Shown in pieces: positions 7,049 to 15,305 of a stretch of 18,984 bases of DNA. How positions within the stretch are numbered: the stretch's first letter is position 1; the number at the start of each line of letters is the position of its first letter. Source of the stretch: Bacteroidota bacterium (lineage in GTDB: Bacteria; Bacteroidota; Bacteroidia; Bacteroidales; Prolixibacteraceae); NCBI GenBank assembly GCA_013203755.1, contig JABMPI010000204.1, forward strand, positions 1-18,984, given 5' to 3'. Made by a program: the position numbers and the translations under genes. The notes beneath the pieces were generated by a model, which was not told where the DNA came from, searched no databases, and saw only the letters and a program-made list of their open reading frames with translations.

Positions 7049-7918
7049 ATGGATATTGTTGGCGATATAAAACGTACGTTTAAAGAGGGTTCGGTATTAA
7101 CTCAACTTATTTATATAAACCTTGGAGTTTTTCTGTTGGTTAAAATTCTGGAAGTGTTTTTCAACCTGGCAGGGCAACCTTACTTATTAGTCGATTGGCT
7201 TTCTGTACCTTCTAATGTAAACGAATTAATTACTAAACCCTGGACTCTGGTAACGTACATGTTTATGCATGCAGGTTTTATTCATCTGCTATTTAATATT
7301 CTCGGATTGTATTGGTTTGGTAAAATGTTTCTATACCATTTAGAAGGAGAGAAATTACTTGGCGTTTATCTTTTAGGTGGATTGGCGGGAGCTGCTTTGT
7401 ATGTTGTCTCTTATAATTTGTTTCCGGTTTTTGAGGCATCAAACAGTGTTTTGTTAGGAGCTTCGGGAGCTGTATTTGCCATTTTGGTAGCTGTAGCTTT
7501 TTACGACCCCGATCAGGAAATTATGTTGCCCTTGGTAGGAAGTTATAAGTTGAAATACATTGCTGCTTTTTATGTATTGTTATCGGTTGTTGGAATCTCA
7601 TCGACTAATGCAGGAGGAAATATTGCTCACATTGGAGGTGCTGCGTGGGGGTGGTTTTATATTTATCAATTAAGAAAGGGAAAAGATATGGGAGCCGGAT
7701 TTGTTAATTTTATAAAAGGCCTAACAAAGCTATTTAAACGGAAAAGCCATTTAACAGTTTCTCATAAACAACCTCCCCGAGACGATTACGAATACAATCG
7801 ACAGAAAAACATTCAGCAAGACGAGATAAACCGTGTGCTGGATAAAATTGCCAAATCGGGTTACGAAAGCCTTTCAAGTAAAGAGAAAGAGTTATTGTTC
7901 AAACAAGGGAAGAAGTAA
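7049..7918 (+). CDS. Rhomboid family intramembrane protease with DUF6576-like C-terminal tail
   Basis: A 289-residue protein from ATG 7049. A TTG at 7007 would add 14 residues, but MDIVGDIKRTFKEGSVLTQL is the usual amphipathic start. Catalytic Ser139 is in GASGA (137-141) and His194 in NIAHIGG; His74, His79 and Asn83 are in the MHAGFIHLLFN helix. After the last membrane segment (ending near 207) comes a basic linker, then a helical cytoplasmic tail of about 45 residues ending ILDKIAKSG-type (here VLDKIAKSGYESLSSKEKELL at 263-282), which matches the DUF6576 tail common on Bacteroidota rhomboids. It faces the minus-strand YihY-family gene end to end, 53 bp apart. Having two adjacent rhomboids suggests divided substrate sets rather than redundancy; that is inference. 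Confidence 0.93.
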   Translation: MDIVGDIKRTFKEGSVLTQLIYINLGVFLLVKILEVFFNLAGQPYLLVDWLSVPSNVNELITKPWTLVTYMFMHAGFIHLLFNILGLYWFGKMFLYHLEGEKLLGVYLLGGLAGAALYVVSYNLFPVFEASNSVLLGASGAVFAILVAVAFYDPDQEIMLPLVGSYKLKYIAAFYVLLSVVGISSTNAGGNIAHIGGAAWGWFYIYQLRKGKDMGAGFVNFIKGLTKLFKRKSHLTVSHKQPPRDDYEYNRQKNIQQDEINRVLDKIAKSGYESLSSKEKELLFKQGKK

Positions 7919-7971
7919 CGAGTTTTCAGTAGAGAAGCACGATCGTACGTTTTTACTATTCAACCCAAAAA

Positions 7972-8901
7972 TCATTCTTCTTTCATCGAATGTGCCTGAT
8001 GAATGCTGGCATTCAATTCAAATCCAATTAACAATATTAGAGACATAACATACATTAGCAGAAGTATGATTAAAAGCGTTCCAATAGAACCATACAATTT
8101 ATTATACTGGCTAAAATTATTGATGTAATAAGTAAAACCGTAAAGTGTTATTATACTAAGTAGTGTTGCTAAAGTACCTCCAGCCGAAATAAATCGCCAC
8201 TTGGCTTTTTTTGCAGGAGCCATGTAATATAGAAACGAATAGGCAAAGAAAAACAGCGAAACGGTGATTATCCATTTACTAACAGTAAAAATGTAAACCG
8301 TAAACTTGTCTTGCAATATATTCTCCTTGTCCAGATATTCAATAAAATTTTGCCCACCTGTTAACAGCGCTATTGCAACTGTAAGTAATATTAAAAGAAT
8401 AAATAATAATACGGTGGCAGCTAGTCGCTGGCTCAACCATGTCCGTCGGTAAATGCTATGGATTGTTGCATCAAAAGCACTCATCATAGATGCAATGCCA
8501 TTGGTGGAAAAAATTAGTGCCAGAAAAAAACCAAACGAAAGTAACCCACTTCGCGGTTGGGTTATTATATCGGTTACAGTTTCGTCTATAGTTTCGTAAG
8601 TACTTAAAGGAACTAATTGTTCGATTAAAAGTAACAGTTCGTTCTGGAAATTTGGGACGGGTATATATGGAATTAATGTAAAAAGGAAAATAATTCCGGG
8701 GAAAAAGGCGATAAAAAACGAAAATGCAATTGCCGAAGCACGCGTTGTAATGGAGCCATTGACAATACTTCGCCAAAAAAATAAGGCCACATCGTAAAGT
8801 GGTACTCCATCGAAAAACGGCAGGGAAACTTTTTTTGCACGTGTGGCAATCTTCTCTCCTATTTTTCTAAGTCGTTTAAACTGAGTTGAACCCTCCTTCA
8901 T
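7972..8901 (-). CDS. YihY/BrkB-family inner-membrane protein
   Basis: A 309-residue polytopic protein of the YihY/virulence factor BrkB family, once mislabelled RNase BN. About six membrane segments are predicted near 56-80, 119-143, 160-182, 205-228, 236-258 and 270-295, preceded by a basic cytoplasmic N-terminus. Family signatures are RASAIAFSFFIAFFPG (54-69), the loop SMMSAFDATIHSIYRR (138-153) and YNKLYGSIGTLL (266-277). The biochemical role of the family is not settled; transport has been suggested. It begins 6 bp after the DUF4783 gene and almost certainly shares its transcript. Confidence 0.92.
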   Translation of the reverse strand: MKEGSTQFKRLRKIGEKIATRAKKVSLPFFDGVPLYDVALFFWRSIVNGSITTRASAIAFSFFIAFFPGIIFLFTLIPYIPVPNFQNELLLLIEQLVPLSTYETIDETVTDIITQPRSGLLSFGFFLALIFSTNGIASMMSAFDATIHSIYRRTWLSQRLAATVLLFILLILLTVAIALLTGGQNFIEYLDKENILQDKFTVYIFTVSKWIITVSLFFFAYSFLYYMAPAKKAKWRFISAGGTLATLLSIITLYGFTYYINNFSQYNKLYGSIGTLLIILLLMYVMSLILLIGFELNASIHQAHSMKEE

Positions 8902-8907
8902 GTAGAG

Positions 8908-9312
8908 TTATTTTTTTTCTATTCTTAGTTGGTGGATGTATTCTTTTCCTCCGTCCTTTTTCAATAAAAAGTAAACTCTGAAACTTCCGTTGTTGGTTAT
9001 TAAATTACCAATTACATATTTTGCTCCCTCTTTTCCGCCTTGATGAAGGATACTGAATCCTTTGGGTTCGGGAGTGTGACTGTTAAAAAAATTATTTACA
9101 ATTTGTTTTGCCTGAGCTTTGCTGTACACATTGTCGTTGTCCAGTACTACCAATTCTACATTCTGGTTGAAATAGTCGGAGAGTATTTTTGAATTGCCGG
9201 TTTCTAAACTCAAAATAATTTCGGACGGAATTTGAGCATTGGAATTAAACGAACTAAGAATTAATCCAGAGACGAGGAAAATAGCAAATGTTATTTTTTT
9301 TATGGCTAGCAT
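8908..9312 (-). CDS. DUF4783 domain exported protein
   Basis: A 134-residue protein with a clear signal peptide (KK at 5-6, hydrophobic core about 8-21, SFNSNAQ cut region at about 21-27). The mature part of about 107 residues has the DUF4783 pattern: SEIILSLETGNSKILSDYF, VELVVLDNDNVYSKAQAKQ, FFNSHTPEPKGFSILHQGGKEG, then strands to LRIEKK. The fold is expected to be NTF2/SnoaL-like (small cone-shaped domain). No catalytic residues are recognisable, so a binding or structural role is more likely. In Bacteroidota this family commonly sits near rlmH, as here, where it is divergent from rlmH across 111 bp. Confidence 0.88.
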   Translation of the reverse strand: MLAIKKITFAIFLVSGLILSSFNSNAQIPSEIILSLETGNSKILSDYFNQNVELVVLDNDNVYSKAQAKQIVNNFFNSHTPEPKGFSILHQGGKEGAKYVIGNLITNNGSFRVYFLLKKDGGKEYIHQLRIEKK

Positions 9313-9423
9313 ATTTTTTTCTATTTCAGGTAACGTTTGATAAACAATTCAAAAACTGTGCTAAAACACTTTTATACCTTTAATTTTAGTGTAAATTTAT
9401 AAAATTATAATTCAATTGATAGA

Positions 9424-9897
9424 ATGAAGATTACTTTATTGGTGATTGGGAAAACAGATGCCACTTATTTGAAGGAGGGATTGGATGAATATTTAAAACG
9501 ATTGAAGCATTATGTGAATTTCGAAATTGAAGTAATTCCTGACATTAAAAAAGCTAAAACACTGAGTGCTGAAAATCAAAAGAAACTGGAAGGCGAACTT
9601 ATTTTAAAGAAAAAGATAGCCGGGAAAGAGATTCACCTGTTCGATGAAAATGGGAAGACGTTTTCTTCGAGGGAGTTGGCGGGTTTTCTGGAGAAGAAGA
9701 TGGCAAGCGGTTTAAAAGAAATGATTTTTGTTATTGGTGGTCCTTATGGATTTTCAGATTCAGTTTATCAAAACGCTTCGTCTAAAATATCTTTATCGCG
9801 ATTGACTTTTTCGCATCAAATGGTGCGACTTTTGTGTACAGAACAAATTTACCGGGCTTTTACAATTTTAAAAGGAGAACCTTATCATCACGATTAA
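9424..9897 (+). CDS. rlmH: 23S rRNA (pseudouridine1915-N3)-methyltransferase RlmH
   Basis: A 157-residue SPOUT-class methyltransferase, the usual length for the family. It methylates N3 of pseudouridine 1915 in helix 69 of 23S rRNA on the assembled ribosome, with S-adenosylmethionine as donor. The trefoil-knot signatures are all present: FVIGGPYGFS (102-111), LSRLTFSHQMVRLLCTEQIY (124-143) and the C-terminal EPYHH (152-156). The start ATG at 9424 gives the standard MKITLLVIGKT N-terminus. It ends 3 bp before the histidine kinase gene, so the two are cotranscribed. Confidence 0.97.
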   Translation: MKITLLVIGKTDATYLKEGLDEYLKRLKHYVNFEIEVIPDIKKAKTLSAENQKKLEGELILKKKIAGKEIHLFDENGKTFSSRELAGFLEKKMASGLKEMIFVIGGPYGFSDSVYQNASSKISLSRLTFSHQMVRLLCTEQIYRAFTILKGEPYHHD

Positions 9898-9900
9898 ATT

Positions 9901-12900
9901 ATGTTATTTAAATTTAATAAATATAGTTACCTGATTGTGGCAATTTGCTTTTTTGTTATTGCAGCAATTATTGAGAATGGGCTATTAAAACAACATCCTG
10001 AAATTCACTTGGTTGAAGATTTTCAGGAGGACCTTACAAAGAACGAGGGACTACTGGAAGCAAAGTTAAATGAAGCATTAAAAGTAATTTCTTTTGGAAT
10101 TGATGGCGATGTGAGTGATGCTTTAGATGATTCGGGGCTTTTTGTTGAAGAGGAAGGTTTTGATTTTTTGGTTTTTCAGGATGGGGAACTTAAATATTGG
10201 TCTGATCGGTCGGTGGCATTTTTTAACAAAAGCAGTGATATAAAAATTAGCAATAATTTGGTTCAACTTCCCAATGGATTTTATTTGGTAAAAAAAGTGG
10301 TTAAAGACAATTTTGAGGTTGTAGGCCTGCATTTAATAAAAAATAATTATCCGTTCGAAAATAAATACCTTCAAAATACTTTTAGCGAAGATTATGATAT
10401 ACCAAACGATTTTGAAATTAAGAATACAGAAATAGCTGATTTTGAAGATTTTTGGGTGAAAAACAGTGAGGGTAAATTTTTGTTCTCCTTGATTCCGGGT
10501 GGGCAATTTCTTTGTAACACTGATCAACTCTATTTTCCTGGAGTAATTTATTTTATAGGATTACTGCTGTTGTTGTTCTATTTCAGAAGAGAATTTGTGA
10601 CTTCAAAAGCTACCTTTTTTTTAAAGCTTTCGGCTTTGGGAACAGCAATATTTATTGTTTATTGGTTGCACATTATATTTAATGTGCCGAAATTATTTTT
10701 ACACCTTCAGTTTTTTAGTCCCGATTATTTTGCAATTAGCAACTGGCTGCCTTCCTTGGGCGATTACTTTTTAATGACATTGTTCTTCTTATTCTGGCTG
10801 TATAATTTTGGCTCGGAATTAAACATCACCCAGTTACAAGATGATTCGAAACTCCCCCGGAAAATAATTGCCTTTTTGTTGTTGCTTTTTAGTGCAAGTC
10901 TTTATTTGCTTTCCAATTATTTTATCGAACAGCTAATCATAAATTCTACCATTTCATTTTCACTAAATAAGATTATTAGCATTACTGCACAAAGTGTATT
11001 TGGTATTTTCTCTGTGGGATTGATTTTGTTTTCCATATTGTATTTTACAGTTCGGATTATAAGGGAAAGCAGTAACGATTTTTCTTTTAAACAATTATTT
11101 GGGGGGACTCTTTTAATCGTACTGTTTTTAAGTCTCGTACAGTTTGTTGCCATAGGGAAAGTGTCTGTAGCGGCTTTGTTAATGTTTGTAATTGTTTCTG
11201 CTCTTGGGTGGTTGTTAAGCAAAATATATTTACACAAGTTTACATTAAGCTACCTCATAATTTTTGTTTCTGTGGCCTCTTTTTATTCCCTATTTGTTTT
11301 TTACAATACCATTGGGCAAAAAGACAGGAATATTCAGAAATTATTGGCGGTAAATTTAGTAGCTGAGCGAGATCCTGCTGCAGAAGAGCGTTTGGTGGAT
11401 ATTCAGTATGAGCTAAGTAAAGATGGTGCAATTTATAGTTTATTGGGGCAGGATGGTGACATTGAAGAGTATATAGAAAAAACATATTTCAATAATTATT
11501 TCAGAAAATACTTTATACAAGTTTATGTGTGCGAGAACACGGATAGTTTGTTTTTGCCCGATGAAAAAAGAGATGTCCTGTGTTTACCATTTCTGGATGG
11601 ATTAATTCAGGCGGAAGGGGATCAAATTCCGGGAACTGATTTCTATTTTATGGATAATATGAATGGGCGAATTTCATATTCCGGTAAAATTAATTATCCG
11701 CTTTTAGACGATACGAGTGGAGTAACAATTTATATCGATTTACATTCTGATCTGCTTTTTGAAGGGATTGGATTTCCCGAATTGCTAATTGACAAAACAA
11801 TGGCTCGCTCTGATAATTACAAGAAGTTTGATTATGCAAAATATTTTGGGGGTGAATTAACCGATAAATATGGCGAATACACTTATAATTTTCATATAGA
11901 TTCTTATTTAGAACCGGCATCAGGCGAAGAGTATAAAAACGAGGAGTTTAGTTATAAAAGATGGGATAAACGAGAACATTTAATTTATCATACGCACGAG
12001 CACAACTTTGTAATTGTGTCACGACCTCTTTTTACTGTAGTCGACTACTTAATTTCTTTCCCTTATTTGTTTGTTTTCTATTTCCTTTCAGTTTCAATTT
12101 TAATTTTTGTAGGTAACCATACTATTCGAAAGCGGAAAGTTATTTTCGATCTAAAATTCAAAATACAGGCAGCCATTATTTCCATTGTATTTATATCGCT
12201 TTTAGGTGTTGCAATGGCCACTATTATGTACAATATTGAAGAGTATCAATCTAAACATAAAGAAGACTTGAATGAAAAAATGAAGTCGATTGCGGAGGAA
12301 ATTGATATGCGTTTAGAGGATAAAACCGAAATAACAGATTCGTTGGAAATTTGGTTACATCGCGAATTGGCTAAGCTTTCGAATATTTTCCGTACAGATA
12401 TTAATATTTATGGCGATTATGGCGATTTAATTGCCTCTTCTCGTTTTGAAATTTTTGATATTGGATTGATTTCAACAAAAATGAATGCCCGGGCGTATAG
12501 CGAAATTTATAAAAATTTTCAGGCAGGCTATTCCGAGCACGAGGACATTGGGCAGCTCTCTTATTTGTCGGCTTATAAACCCATAATAAATAATTATGGC
12601 GATTATTTAGGTTTTATTAATTTACCCTATTTTATAAAGCAAGACAATTACAGCCAGGAGATTACAACTTTTGTAGTGGCATTTATTAATTTATACGTGT
12701 TGTTGTTTTTGGCGAGTATTATTGCCGCTGTTTTTATTGCCAATCAGATTACACGCCCGCTGGTAGTAATTCAGGAAAATTTAAAGAAAATGGAACTGGG
12801 TAAACACAACGAGCCCATTCATTACAACCGCAACGACGAAATTGGGAGTTTGGTAAAAGAGTACAATAAAAAGGTAGACGAATTGGCTGTTAGTGCCGAT

Positions 12901-13602
12901 TTGCTGGCACGTTCGGAACGCGAGTCGGCATGGCGCGAAATGGCGAAACAAATTGCCCACGAAATTAAAAATCCGCTAACTCCCATGAAACTGAATATTC
13001 AGTATTTACAGCGTACAAAAGGAGAAAACCCGGAATACAATAAATTTTTAGAAAGAGTAACCGGAACATTAATAGAACAGATCGACAACCTTTCGAACAT
13101 AGCAACTGAGTTTTCCAATTTCGCAAAAATTCCAACAGCGCGAAATCAGGTATTTATTTTGGCAGAACAATTGCAAAAAGTTATCGATTTGTATGAAACG
13201 CATGATCGGGCACAAATTGAATTTAATGCAAATGGCTGCGATGAAATTGAAGTAAATGCCGATCGCGAACAACTTTCGAGGGCCGTAATTAACTTAATTC
13301 GTAATGGAATTCAATCGATTCCAGAGGAAGAAATAGGAAGAATTGGTATTTGGCTTGAAAGAAAAAATGAAAAAGCAATAATTGCGGTGAAAGACAATGG
13401 CTTGGGAATTTCAGTTGATTTAAGGGATAAACTTTTTAGCCCCAGTTTTACAACAAAAACCAGCGGAATGGGTCTTGGTTTGGCAATTGTAAAAAATATT
13501 GTTGAAAATTTCTCAGGTAAAATTTGGTTCGAAACAGAATTGAATAAAGGGACAACCTTCTTCTTGGAAATTCCCGTGTTTGAAGGAGAGGAAAATGGAT
13601 AA
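9901..13602 (+). CDS. Large multi-sensor NtrY-like membrane histidine kinase
   Basis: A 1233-residue sensor kinase. Segments in order: membrane helix 10-25; extracytoplasmic region 26-208; eight predicted helices (about 211-228, 236-258, 285-303, 321-341, 361-385, 400-418, 420-441, 449-468); a second extracytoplasmic region 470-710; helices 714-737 and 753-777; a third extracytoplasmic sensor region 778-920; helix 922-947; HAMP about 948-1000; HisKA with His1020 in QIAHEIKNPLTPMK; ATPase with N box NLIRN (1131-1135), G1 DNGLG (1165-1169), F box LFSPSFTTK and G2 GMGLGLAIV. Twelve helices give a consistent topology with positive loops inside. The H box with LTPMK is the NtrY type. No response regulator is adjacent, so it is an orphan kinase. 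The signal is unknown. It follows rlmH by 3 bp. Confidence 0.93.
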   Translation: MLFKFNKYSYLIVAICFFVIAAIIENGLLKQHPEIHLVEDFQEDLTKNEGLLEAKLNEALKVISFGIDGDVSDALDDSGLFVEEEGFDFLVFQDGELKYWSDRSVAFFNKSSDIKISNNLVQLPNGFYLVKKVVKDNFEVVGLHLIKNNYPFENKYLQNTFSEDYDIPNDFEIKNTEIADFEDFWVKNSEGKFLFSLIPGGQFLCNTDQLYFPGVIYFIGLLLLLFYFRREFVTSKATFFLKLSALGTAIFIVYWLHIIFNVPKLFLHLQFFSPDYFAISNWLPSLGDYFLMTLFFLFWLYNFGSELNITQLQDDSKLPRKIIAFLLLLFSASLYLLSNYFIEQLIINSTISFSLNKIISITAQSVFGIFSVGLILFSILYFTVRIIRESSNDFSFKQLFGGTLLIVLFLSLVQFVAIGKVSVAALLMFVIVSALGWLLSKIYLHKFTLSYLIIFVSVASFYSLFVFYNTIGQKDRNIQKLLAVNLVAERDPAAEERLVDIQYELSKDGAIYSLLGQDGDIEEYIEKTYFNNYFRKYFIQVYVCENTDSLFLPDEKRDVLCLPFLDGLIQAEGDQIPGTDFYFMDNMNGRISYSGKINYPLLDDTSGVTIYIDLHSDLLFEGIGFPELLIDKTMARSDNYKKFDYAKYFGGELTDKYGEYTYNFHIDSYLEPASGEEYKNEEFSYKRWDKREHLIYHTHEHNFVIVSRPLFTVVDYLISFPYLFVFYFLSVSILIFVGNHTIRKRKVIFDLKFKIQAAIISIVFISLLGVAMATIMYNIEEYQSKHKEDLNEKMKSIAEEIDMRLEDKTEITDSLEIWLHRELAKLSNIFRTDINIYGDYGDLIASSRFEIFDIGLISTKMNARAYSEIYKNFQAGYSEHEDIGQLSYLSAYKPIINNYGDYLGFINLPYFIKQDNYSQEITTFVVAFINLYVLLFLASIIAAVFIANQITRPLVVIQENLKKMELGKHNEPIHYNRNDEIGSLVKEYNKKVDELAVSADLLARSERESAWREMAKQIAHEIKNPLTPMKLNIQYLQRTKGENPEYNKFLERVTGTLIEQIDNLSNIATEFSNFAKIPTARNQVFILAEQLQKVIDLYETHDRAQIEFNANGCDEIEVNADREQLSRAVINLIRNGIQSIPEEEIGRIGIWLERKNEKAIIAVKDNGLGISVDLRDKLFSPSFTTKTSGMGLGLAIVKNIVENFSGKIWFETELNKGTTFFLEIPVFEGEENG

Positions 13603-13667
13603 TTGAAAATGATTACATTGTGTGCTTATACCATCTAACTAACAAGGAGTAGAATTCTAATAGTAAT

Positions 13668-15266
13668 ATGAAAAAATCACGTCTAATTTTTTGGGCAGTT
13701 ACATCGGCATTAGCTGGATTTCTGTTTGGTTTCGATACGGTTGTAATTTCCGGAGCCGAAAAACAAATACAGAATCTTTGGTCGCTTAGCGGTACAATGC
13801 ACGGTTGGGCTTTAAGTGCTGCATTGTGGGGCACAGTAATTGGGTCGTTGCTGGGCGGATTTCCAACCTCGCGTTTTGGACGTAAAAAGACTTTAATAAG
13901 TATTGGTATTCTTTATTTTGTGTCTGCTATTGGTTCTGCTATGGCAAACGATGTTTATACTTTTATTATTGCGCGTTTAGTCGGTGGCTTGGGAGTTGGT
14001 ATTTCAACCATTGCTGCGCCATTGTTTATTTCGGAAATTGCTCCGGCTAAAGATCGTGGAAAGCTGGCAGGTATGTTTCAGTTTAACATCGTCTTTGGTA
14101 TTTTGGTCGCTTACTTTTCAAATTATTTGATTGGCACATTTGTTACCGATGCTGTTGCCTGGCGTTGGATGCTTGGTGTAGAAGCATTGCCGGCAATTAT
14201 TTATTTTGCGATGACATTTACACTTCCCGAAAGCCCACGCTGGCTTATTACTCATGCAAAAAAACGTGAAGAAGGGGCAAATGTGTTTCGTATGATAAAC
14301 CCTGCCATGCAGGAGATTGAGATTGAAAAACTGGTTAATGAAGTTCAAAATTCAGTGGGAAAGAAGGAGGAAAAATCTCGTTTCTGGTCAAAACGCCTTT
14401 CTGTTCCCATACTACTTGCTTTTTTAATTGCATTTTTTAATCAGCTTTCAGGAATTAATGTAATACTGTATTTTGCTCCTCGTCTGCTCGATTTGGCGGG
14501 AATTCAAGATACATTAGCAGCTTCAATTAGCCTGGGAGTTACCAATTTAATATTCACTTTTGTTGGACTCTGGTTAATCGATAAATTGGGGCGGCGAATG
14601 TTACTTTATATTGGTTCGTTTGGTTATATTATTTCACTCGGAATTTGTGCAGTTGCTTTTTTAAGTATCACTGAATTTAAAGTAGTTTCTACTGCCATTG
14701 ACTTAATTGGTACTTCGGCTAAAGTTATTCAGATTGAAAATAAGGAGGGCTACCGAACTGCTGCAGACGAGCAAATTATTTTAGCAGATTTTGTTGAAGC
14801 AAAAAAAGCCCTTGTAGCAGCATCGGAGCTAAAAGCTTACGAAGGGAGTAAAGTTATTATTCCGCAAAGTGCATCTACTCTCGATATAAAAGTTATTGCC
14901 GAAAAGGCAAAAATAGACTCTTCCAATTTACTTGGTTCAACCAGTTTAATTGTACTAATCTGTATTATTGCTTTTATTGCTGCGCATGCTGTTGGTCAGG
15001 GAGCGGTTATTTGGGTATTCATTTCCGAAATATTTCCAAACGATCACCGGGCTGCCGGACAGGCTCTTGGAAGTTTTACACATTGGATTTTTGCCGCTCT
15101 GCTAACTTTGGTTTTTCCTATTGCCATAAAGAATTTTGATGCAGGATTTATTTTCGCATTTTTCTGTTTTATGATGGTGCTTCAATTGGTTTGGGTGAAG
15201 TTTATGATGCCCGAAACAAAAGGAAGTTCATTGGAGGAGATTGAACATAAACTGGGAGTCGACTAA
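13668..15266 (+). CDS. MFS sugar porter (XylE/GLUT family) with periplasmic insertion
   Basis: A 532-residue transporter of the sugar porter family, expected to carry a monosaccharide into the cytoplasm by proton symport. Signatures are GRKK (71-74), PESPRWL (187-193), QLSGINVILYFAP (259-271), DKLGRR (305-310) and PETKGSSLEEIE (515-526). The family is usually about 450-490 residues. The surplus is one block of about 90 residues at 334-424, between predicted helices 9 and 10, which should face the periplasm; it is hydrophilic and mixed helix/strand (AADEQIILADFVEAKKAL, SASTLDIKVIAEKAKID). The start ATG 13668 gives the usual short cytoplasmic N-terminus; an AAGGAG at 13644 is too far away to act as a Shine-Dalgarno. 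The GH43 gene follows 39 bp later, so cotranscription is likely. The substrate is not certain: galactose, xylose or glucose are all possible. Confidence 0.93.
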   Translation: MKKSRLIFWAVTSALAGFLFGFDTVVISGAEKQIQNLWSLSGTMHGWALSAALWGTVIGSLLGGFPTSRFGRKKTLISIGILYFVSAIGSAMANDVYTFIIARLVGGLGVGISTIAAPLFISEIAPAKDRGKLAGMFQFNIVFGILVAYFSNYLIGTFVTDAVAWRWMLGVEALPAIIYFAMTFTLPESPRWLITHAKKREEGANVFRMINPAMQEIEIEKLVNEVQNSVGKKEEKSRFWSKRLSVPILLAFLIAFFNQLSGINVILYFAPRLLDLAGIQDTLAASISLGVTNLIFTFVGLWLIDKLGRRMLLYIGSFGYIISLGICAVAFLSITEFKVVSTAIDLIGTSAKVIQIENKEGYRTAADEQIILADFVEAKKALVAASELKAYEGSKVIIPQSASTLDIKVIAEKAKIDSSNLLGSTSLIVLICIIAFIAAHAVGQGAVIWVFISEIFPNDHRAAGQALGSFTHWIFAALLTLVFPIAIKNFDAGFIFAFFCFMMVLQLVWVKFMMPETKGSSLEEIEHKLGVD

Positions 15267-15305
15267 TTTGAGTGTTAAATCAGATTCAGATATAAATTTT
15301 AATTT

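Noticed and set aside
7919..7971. ACGATCGT palindrome with T run between convergent genes
   Set aside because: It might be a bidirectional terminator, but the stem is too short to leave a usable loop.
13644..13649. AAGGAG before the sugar porter gene
   Set aside because: It lies 18 bp from the ATG, too far for a Shine-Dalgarno, and this phylum rarely uses one.
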